From contig CAUGKA010000111.1 in NCBI GenBank assembly GCA_959599615.1, positions 1-6,917 of the forward strand: DNA of 6,917 nt, in the 5' to 3' direction. This DNA is from an uncultured Collinsella sp. (lineage in GTDB: Bacteria; Actinomycetota; Coriobacteriia; Coriobacteriales; Coriobacteriaceae). Both the position numbers and the translations under genes were made by a program. Every line of letters starts with the position of its first letter. Position 1 is the stretch's first letter. The notes under the pieces were generated by a model. It was not told the DNA's origin. It saw only the letters and a program-made list of their open reading frames with translations, and searched no databases. Positions 1-3,861 of this stretch are shown one piece after another.

Positions 1-233
1 CCGCCCGAAACTACCGTCACGCCCGCCTCGACCGCAACCTTTGCCGCAAGCTCTGCCACGGCAAGACCATACGGAGAGGCCTTGCGCGCGCCGATGATGG
101 AGAGCGCGGGCGTCGAAAGCACCTCGGGGTTGCCGCGCACATAGAGTGTCTGGGGTACATCAGAAAGCTCCAAAACGGTCTCGGGATACAACGCGTCACC
201 TGGATGCAGCTCGAAGGTCCCCTCGGCCATCAT
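1..233 (-). CDS. dprA: DprA, DNA-processing protein (partial, N-terminal 77 residues)
   Basis: DprA (Smf) binds incoming single-stranded DNA in the cytoplasm during natural transformation and loads RecA onto it. The visible part runs from the start codon to the window edge; the C-terminal part is outside. It contains the entry to the DprA Rossmann-like domain: a YP motif at residues 16-17, TLYVRGNP at 29-36, the first strand ALSIIGARKAS at 43-53, and VTVVSG at 72-77 where the family has its SGxAxGID loop. The start is well supported: AAGGAGG lies 5 nt before the first ATG (233-231) and 8 nt before a second in-frame ATG (230-228). That first ATG overlaps the TGA of the upstream comM frame as ATGA, so translation was probably coupled. 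Only about 15 residues precede the YP motif, while many DprA proteins have some 60-85 there, so the usual N-terminal SAM-like domain is absent. Family assignment is confident; activity is inferred. Confidence 0.9.
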   Translation of the reverse strand, partial: MMAEGTFELHPGDALYPETVLELSDVPQTLYVRGNPEVLSTPALSIIGARKASPYGLAVAELAAKVAVEAGVTVVSG

Positions 234-388
234 TGGTCCCTCCTTCCCTGGTACATCGCCGCCTCGAGCACGTGGTCCTGCGTCACTTGCTCGCTCTCGG
301 CGACGTCGGCGATGGTACGCGCGATACGCACCAGGCGCACGATGCCGCGGCCCGTGAGATGCGTGCGCTTCGACAGGCCGAGCACACA
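230..388 (-). pseudogene. comM: Detached C-terminal lid domain of ComM, beyond an in-frame TAG
   Basis: After the TAG at 389-391 the comM frame stays open for 52 sense codons and ends at TGA (232-230). The translation starts CVLGLSKRTHLTG and continues through VRLVRIARTIADVAESEQV to DHVLEAAMYQ. This matches the Mg_chelatase_C region that ends ComM/YifB proteins, where family members have a LS-x-R...RilrVARTIADL...H..EA..YR pattern. The arginine of ARTIAD is in the position expected for the AAA+ sensor-2 residue. The frame is uninterrupted and well conserved, so the lesion is either recent, a sequence error, or tolerated. A GTG at 385-383, two codons after the TAG, is preceded by GGAG at 6 nt and could start a 51-residue fragment by reinitiation; no evidence beyond spacing supports this. 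Continuity of the frame is seen directly; the cause is inferred. Confidence 0.88.
239..245 (-). promoter_or_regulatory. Strong ribosome binding site of dprA inside the comM tail
   Basis: On the minus strand this reads AAGGAGG, 5 nt upstream of the first dprA ATG and 8 nt upstream of the second. It lies inside the last codons of the comM reading frame (GGA AGG AGG GAC CAA TGA). It decides the dprA start, and it could let dprA be translated even when ribosomes leave comM early at the premature TAG. Confidence 0.85.
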
Positions 389-1753
389 CTACTCCGCCGC
401 ATCATCGAGCTCAAAGGTCGAAACGACGCCGTCAATGGACCGTGTCTCGTCATCCTCGGCCTCGGCATCAGCATCGTCCATACGGGATTCGCGCCAAGCG
501 CGAAAAGCGCGACCGCGCACAACGTAGTCACGTAACTCAGCTGACGACATACCCTCCGCGCCCTCGATAATCACCTGAGGGTCGGGACGGGTCACATCGA
601 TCATCATGTCGATACGGTCGGCCAAAGGACCGCGCAGTTTAGACCGATAGCGCTCGACCATCGCCGCCGAGCAGCGACACGGTACCTCACGATCGCCCAA
701 AAAGCCGCAGGGGCAGGGATTGCTCGCAGCCAGCAGCTGAAAGCGCGACGGGAAGGTAAAAGCCCCGTCGACGCGTACGATCCTGACGTAGCCGCGTTCG
801 ATGGGCTGACGCAGCGTCTGCAGCACACCCGTGGGAAACTCGGCAAGCTCGTCCAAAAAGAGCACGCCGCCATGAGCAAGGCTGATCTCACCCGGGTGCA
901 CCGGGCGCCCACCGCCGATAAGACCTGCGGTCGAAATACTGTGATGGGGGCTGCGGAAGGGCCGGTGCCCCGCCAACAAGCCATCAATGTTCTCACCCAA
1001 AACCGAATGGATGCACAGCGCCTCCTGTTGATCCTCAACGGAAAGCTCGGGCAGGATGCCGGTCATACGACGCGCGAGCATCGTCTTGCCCGATCCCGGG
1101 GACCCGATCATGAGCAAGCCGAGTTCTCCTGCCGCCGCAAGCGCCATGCCGCGCTTGGCGACCTCCTGCCCCAGTACGTCGGCATAGTCGAGCTCGGGCT
1201 CAAAGGTCGCCTCGAGCACCTCAGAATCCAAGTAGTGCCGCGCGGCATCGCCCATGCCATGGGCAAGCTGAGACAAATGATCGATGAATCCACAATCCAC
1301 GCCCGCGAGTGGCACATGCTGGTCTGACCTGCCAGCGATAAAAGACAGCCCCATGTCGCGAGCCAGCAGCTGAAACGCCACCTCGCCCTTGACGGGAAGC
1401 ACCGTACCGTCCAAGCCGAGCTCGCCGGCGATAAGGCAGCGATCGAGGTTGTCACGGGGAATCTGCCCATCGGCCGCCAGAACCGCGATGGCGATGGGCA
1501 GATCAAAGCCGCTACCGGTCTTGCGAATATCGCCGGGCGCCAGATTGACCGTAATGCCCGAGCGCGGAATCTCGAACCCGGCGGAGCGCATCGCGCAGCG
1601 AATACGACCGCGTGACTCCATCACCTCCATACTCGGAATGCCGAGCATCTGAATGCCCGGAACGCCGCCGGCAAGCGAGACCTCGACCGTGACGTGAATC
1701 GCCTCGACGCCACGGATGCAGGCCGCGTGAACGGCAAACGTCTCGAACGCCAT
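389..1753 (-). CDS. comM: ComM/YifB-type Mg-chelatase-like AAA+ ATPase, truncated by amber stop
   Basis: ComM is a hexameric AAA+ branch-migration helicase that helps integrate transforming DNA. The protein as read has 454 residues. Residues 1-175 form the Lon-protease-S5-like N-terminal domain (VPGIQMLGIP at 31-40, ITVNLAPGDIRKTGSGFDLP at 67-86). The ATPase domain follows: Walker A GSPGSGKT at 217-224, RPFRSPHHSIS at 264-274, PGEISLAHGGVLFLDE with Walker B at 287-302, a cysteine-rich NPCPCGF...PCRC at 345-361, and LRGPLADRID at 373-382. The stop is a premature TAG; counting the 52 codons beyond it and the TAG position gives 507 residues, the usual family length. The start is ATG 1753-1751, which overlaps the yraN TGA by one base; the longer upstream frame is yraN read out of frame. 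Residues 424-454 are acidic and not family-like. Without the lid domain the truncated protein is probably inactive (inference). Confidence 0.93.
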   Translation of the reverse strand: MAFETFAVHAACIRGVEAIHVTVEVSLAGGVPGIQMLGIPSMEVMESRGRIRCAMRSAGFEIPRSGITVNLAPGDIRKTGSGFDLPIAIAVLAADGQIPRDNLDRCLIAGELGLDGTVLPVKGEVAFQLLARDMGLSFIAGRSDQHVPLAGVDCGFIDHLSQLAHGMGDAARHYLDSEVLEATFEPELDYADVLGQEVAKRGMALAAAGELGLLMIGSPGSGKTMLARRMTGILPELSVEDQQEALCIHSVLGENIDGLLAGHRPFRSPHHSISTAGLIGGGRPVHPGEISLAHGGVLFLDELAEFPTGVLQTLRQPIERGYVRIVRVDGAFTFPSRFQLLAASNPCPCGFLGDREVPCRCSAAMVERYRSKLRGPLADRIDMMIDVTRPDPQVIIEGAEGMSSAELRDYVVRGRAFRAWRESRMDDADAEAEDDETRSIDGVVSTFELDDAAE

Positions 1754-2238
1754 CACGACACCTGCCAATCGAACGCGTTGTACTGATGCTCGATCTCGGC
1801 GATATGCCCGCCGCGAATGGTGACACCCACGGCATCGAAGCGAATCGCCTTGAGCGGATAATGTTCCATGAGATAGCAACTTGCGATGCGGCGATAGCGG
1901 CGTTGCTTTCGGGCGTCCACAGCCTCCTCGGGAAAGACCCGCGTGCTGCAATCCAGTGCGACGCGTCTGGTCTTGACCTCGGCCATCACCACGACATCGT
2001 CGAGCTCATCGAGCAGCACCAGATCGGCCTCGCCCTCGGAGCAACGATAACCCTGCTCCAGCAAGGTGTAGCCGCGCTCGTTAAAGTAGTCGATGGTGAT
2101 CAGCTCGCCCAGCATGCCCAGCTCGCGGGGACTGAGCCCCTTGATAAACTCAGGCGTCATCGCCCCGCAGTCGAGCTCACCGTTTTCCCAACGCTCCTTG
2201 AGCTGCTGCGTCTTGCTCTTTTTGCTTGCGGCACTCAT
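1753..2238 (-). CDS. yraN: YraN / UPF0102 family protein, predicted endonuclease-like fold
   Basis: This 161-residue protein belongs to UPF0102 (YraN), a widespread family with a restriction-endonuclease-like fold whose cellular role is not settled. Its order next to comM and dprA is conserved in many bacteria. Visible family signatures are LGELITIDYFNERGY at 43-57 (E45), GEADLVLLD at 69-77 with the E-x-D pair (E70, D72), and AEVKTRR at 86-92, the E-x-K that completes a PD-(D/E)xK-like site; RFDAVGV at 133-139 is a conserved late strand. About 36 residues, rich in lysine and glutamate, precede the core, so it is longer than the common size of about 120. The start is ATG 2238-2236, preceded by AAAGGAG at 5 nt; an upstream in-frame ATG is rejected because it lacks a Shine-Dalgarno sequence and lies in the leader hairpin region. 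Its TGA overlaps the comM ATG, which indicates translational coupling. Nuclease activity is inferred from motifs only. Confidence 0.92.
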   Translation of the reverse strand: MSAASKKSKTQQLKERWENGELDCGAMTPEFIKGLSPRELGMLGELITIDYFNERGYTLLEQGYRCSEGEADLVLLDELDDVVVMAEVKTRRVALDCSTRVFPEEAVDARKQRRYRRIASCYLMEHYPLKAIRFDAVGVTIRGGHIAEIEHQYNAFDWQVS

Positions 2239-2250
2239 GGGGTCTCCTTT

Positions 2251-2296
2251 CCCGCACGCTGCATTGCCCCGATGATGAGGGCACCTTTCGTGCGGG
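2251..2296 (-). promoter_or_regulatory. Two-tier hairpin in the yraN leader, directly before the Shine-Dalgarno
   Basis: An 8-bp perfect outer stem (2251-2258 with 2289-2296, CCCGCACG/CGTGCGGG) encloses a 5-bp inner stem (2265-2269 with 2279-2283) with a 9-nt loop. On the minus-strand transcript its 3' edge directly touches the AAAGGAG of yraN. It is not followed by a U-run, so it does not look like a terminator. It may influence access to the ribosome binding site or mRNA stability; that is inference. No convincing -35/-10 pair was found between it and the rnhB terminator. Confidence 0.45.
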
Positions 2297-2336
2297 TAAG
2301 TACCGGAAGCAAACCAAAAGCTGACCAAATGCCGTC

Positions 2337-2380
2337 AAAAAACGGGCCGTACGCAGCAATGGTGTTGCATACGGCCCGTT
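2337..2380 (-). terminator. Rho-independent terminator after rnhB
   Basis: A perfect 11-bp GC-rich stem (AACGGGCCGTA at 2341-2351 with its complement at 2370-2380) is followed on the minus strand by six T (2342-2337). The loop contains a further small GCAA/TTGC pairing. It lies 48 nt past the rnhB stop and would end transcripts coming from rplS-rnhB, so the yraN-comM-dprA cluster probably needs its own promoter or readthrough. Confidence 0.85.
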
Positions 2381-2427
2381 ACCAGCAAGTTTATAAAACC
2401 CCAGAGGTCCCTGTCTCCACAATTGAC

Positions 2428-3216
2428 CTAGAAAAGGCGCTCAGTCTGCAGAAAGTTTCCGCAAAAGCTCACGCGGTGCAGTGGACAAAGTCCATGTTTG
2501 CGAATGGCCTCGATATGCTCGGGGCTTGCATAGCCCTTCGACTCGGCCAGATGGTACTCGGGATACTCGGCGTCGTACTCGACCATCATCTCGTCACGCG
2601 TGACCTTGGCCATGATGGACGCCGCGGCGATGCAGGCGATTTTGGCATCGCCCTTCACCACATCGCGCTCGTTAGGAACGGCGCCCAAGGGGTTACCATC
2701 CATGAGGACGCAGTCGGGCTCAAGTCCCGTATCGGCCACGGCGCCCGCAACGGCAGTACGGATAGCACGGGCCATGCCCATTTCATCGATATCCTTCGGC
2801 GCGATATGGCAAAAACCGATCGCCGTCGCCACCTCGGCAATCTTCACTGAGAGCAACTCGCGGCGCGCGGGCGTGAGCTTTTTGGAATCGTTGATACCCC
2901 AGACGCGCGGCTCCATAGGAAGACAGACGGCGCATACCGTCAAAGGGCCGGCCACCGATCCGCGACCCACCTCGTCGACACCAACGACCACCCCATCGCC
3001 ACCAAGCTCATGCATAAGCTCGTACATGTCATTGACGCGCTCGCGCTCGGCAAGCTCTTTGGCATGGCGTTTGAGGGCGCGTTCACAAGCCTTGATCACC
3101 TGCTGGCGTGGGTCCTCGCGATAATGCTCCACGAGGGCGGGAATCTCCTCAAACGTAGCGCTCGCCAACTCACCGGCAACCTGCGATGCCGAAACCGAGC
3201 TCGTCATGTTGGCCAT
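2428..3216 (-). CDS. rnhB: Ribonuclease HII
   Basis: RNase HII cuts RNA in RNA-DNA hybrids and, in particular, starts removal of single ribonucleotides misincorporated in DNA. The protein has 262 residues. The four acidic catalytic residues are visible: D81 and E82 in VGVDEVGRGSVAGP, D173 in LMDGN, and D190 in KGDAKIACIAAAS. NDSKKL at 109-114 and SKGYASPEH at 226-234 are also family signatures. The first 72 residues are an extension absent from the short E. coli type but similar in layout to the roughly 255-residue Bacillus subtilis enzyme, where it helps bind substrate. The start is ATG 3216-3214, with AAGGAGG 7 nt upstream; an earlier ATG at 3234 is rejected because it would lie before that ribosome binding site. 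The stop is TAG, which is a true terminator here because no conserved frame follows. It lies downstream of rplS; the signal peptidase gene often found between them is missing. Confidence 0.96.
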   Translation of the reverse strand: MANMTSSVSASQVAGELASATFEEIPALVEHYREDPRQQVIKACERALKRHAKELAERERVNDMYELMHELGGDGVVVGVDEVGRGSVAGPLTVCAVCLPMEPRVWGINDSKKLTPARRELLSVKIAEVATAIGFCHIAPKDIDEMGMARAIRTAVAGAVADTGLEPDCVLMDGNPLGAVPNERDVVKGDAKIACIAAASIMAKVTRDEMMVEYDAEYPEYHLAESKGYASPEHIEAIRKHGLCPLHRVSFCGNFLQTERLF

Positions 3217-3245
3217 ACCAGGCCCTCCTTGCATGCAAATCAGAT

Positions 3246-3275
3246 AAAAAGAAGGGCCACCCGAAGGTGACCCTT
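3246..3275 (-). terminator. Rho-independent terminator after rplS, with C(UUCG)G loop
   Basis: A 10-bp stem (3252-3261 with 3266-3275; one pair is G-U in the RNA) closes on the loop UUCG with a C-G closing pair, the very stable tetraloop, and is followed on the minus strand by C then TTTTT (3250-3246). It lies 34 nt past the rplS stop. A smaller 6-bp hairpin (TGTCCA/TGGACA, 3277-3294) directly precedes it. It should end most rplS transcripts, and the rnhB start is only about 30 nt further on. Confidence 0.85.
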
Positions 3276-3309
3276 GTGTCCAAACGAGTGGACAGACGCT
3301 GCGATCTTC

Positions 3310-3651
3310 TTAGCGCTTCTCGGGGATGCGAGCAGCCTTGCCCACCTTGTCGCGGAGGTAGTACAGCTTGGCGCGACGGACGCGACCATGACGAACGACC
3401 TCGAGCTTGGCGATCTTGGGGCTGTGAAGCGGGAAGGTACGCTCAACACCGACACCGAAGGACATCTTGCGGACGGTGAAGGTCTCGCGGGCACCGGCGC
3501 CGGCCATGCGGATAACGTCGCCCTGGAAGACCTGAATACGCTCGCGGTCGCCTTCCTTAATGCGGTAGTGAACCTTGACGTTGTCGGCGACGCGAACCTG
3601 AGGAATGTCCTCGCGGATCTGCTGACGCTCGATTGCGCGGATGTAATCCAT
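3310..3651 (-). CDS. rplS: 50S ribosomal protein L19
   Basis: L19 sits at the 30S-50S interface of the ribosome and contributes to the B8 intersubunit bridge. The 113-residue length is normal for the family. Clear family signatures are EGDRERIQVFQGDVI at about 33-47, ETFTVRKMSFGVGVERTFPLHSPKI at about 56-80, and the basic C-terminal stretch GRVRRAKLYYLRDKVGKAARI at about 88-108. The start is ATG 3651-3649 with AAGGA 7 nt upstream; a TTG two codons earlier is in frame but sits too near the AAGGA to be used. A promoter with a consensus-like -10 lies about 70 nt upstream and a strong terminator follows, so this looks like a mainly single-gene unit with possible readthrough into rnhB. The stop is TAA. 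The neighbouring trmD and rimM, common upstream of rplS in other bacteria, are not here; ppdK is upstream instead, separated by a terminator-like hairpin. Confidence 0.98.
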   Translation of the reverse strand: MDYIRAIERQQIREDIPQVRVADNVKVHYRIKEGDRERIQVFQGDVIRMAGAGARETFTVRKMSFGVGVERTFPLHSPKIAKLEVVRHGRVRRAKLYYLRDKVGKAARIPEKR

Positions 3652-3675
3652 GTGCAATTCCTTACTCTTCTAGAG

Positions 3676-3699
3676 GTGCCGTACCACCTTGGCCGGCAC
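3676..3699 (-). promoter_or_regulatory. Stem-loop in the rplS 5' leader
   Basis: A 6-bp perfect stem (3676-3681 with 3694-3699, GTGCCG/CGGCAC) with a further CCA/TGG pairing inside lies in the predicted leader between the rplS promoter and its start. Leaders of L19 genes in some bacteria carry autoregulatory structures, but I cannot match this one to a known class; the stem is seen and the role is only a suggestion. Confidence 0.35.
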
Positions 3700-3720
3700 G
3701 TAGTTGAACAAACGTATTCG

Positions 3721-3762
3721 AGTATACACGCGCGGGTTTCTGCTGCAAGAACAATTTTTTAC
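3721..3762 (-). promoter_or_regulatory. Promoter of rplS with an AT-rich upstream element
   Basis: On the minus strand, TATACT (3726-3721, five of six matches to TATAAT) is preceded after 16 bp by TTGCAG (3748-3743, three of six matches to TTGACA). Directly upstream lies an A/T-only tract (3753-3760), like the UP elements that strengthen ribosomal promoters. The expected transcription start is near 3714, giving a leader of about 60 nt. This is the best-formed promoter in the window. Confidence 0.65.
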
Positions 3763-3794
3763 GCAGACAAAAAGACAAAACCCGCACATGATAA

Positions 3795-3822
3795 CCGCCC
3801 GTCTCACGAATGAGACGGGCGG
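3795..3822 (-). terminator. Terminator-like hairpin after ppdK
   Basis: A perfect 12-bp stem (CCGCCCGTCTCA at 3795-3806 with its complement at 3811-3822) closes on UUCG in the minus-strand RNA. It begins 39 nt after the ppdK stop. The sequence after it on the minus strand starts TTATC, with T-rich runs (TTTT, TTTTT) only some 14-25 nt later, so the U-tract is weak for a classical terminator. It would separate ppdK from rplS; a role in 3'-end stability is an alternative. Confidence 0.65.
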
Positions 3823-3861
3823 CATGAAGGGGCGCTACGCTAGGCGTCGATGCGCAGGGGG

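Noticed and set aside
389..391. Genome-wide amber reassignment or pyrrolysine insertion at the comM TAG
   Set aside because: ppdK and rnhB end with TAG and no conserved frame follows the rnhB TAG, and pyrrolysine has no known link to ComM; a nonsense change or sequence error is simpler.
1754..1951. Longer comM start upstream of 1753
   Set aside because: The added 66 residues are the yraN coding region in another frame; the family N-terminus begins at MAFETFAV, directly at the yraN stop.
1786..2850. A 354-codon plus-strand open frame over yraN and rnhB
   Set aside because: It crosses two well-supported minus-strand genes and a terminator, and shows no recognisable domain.
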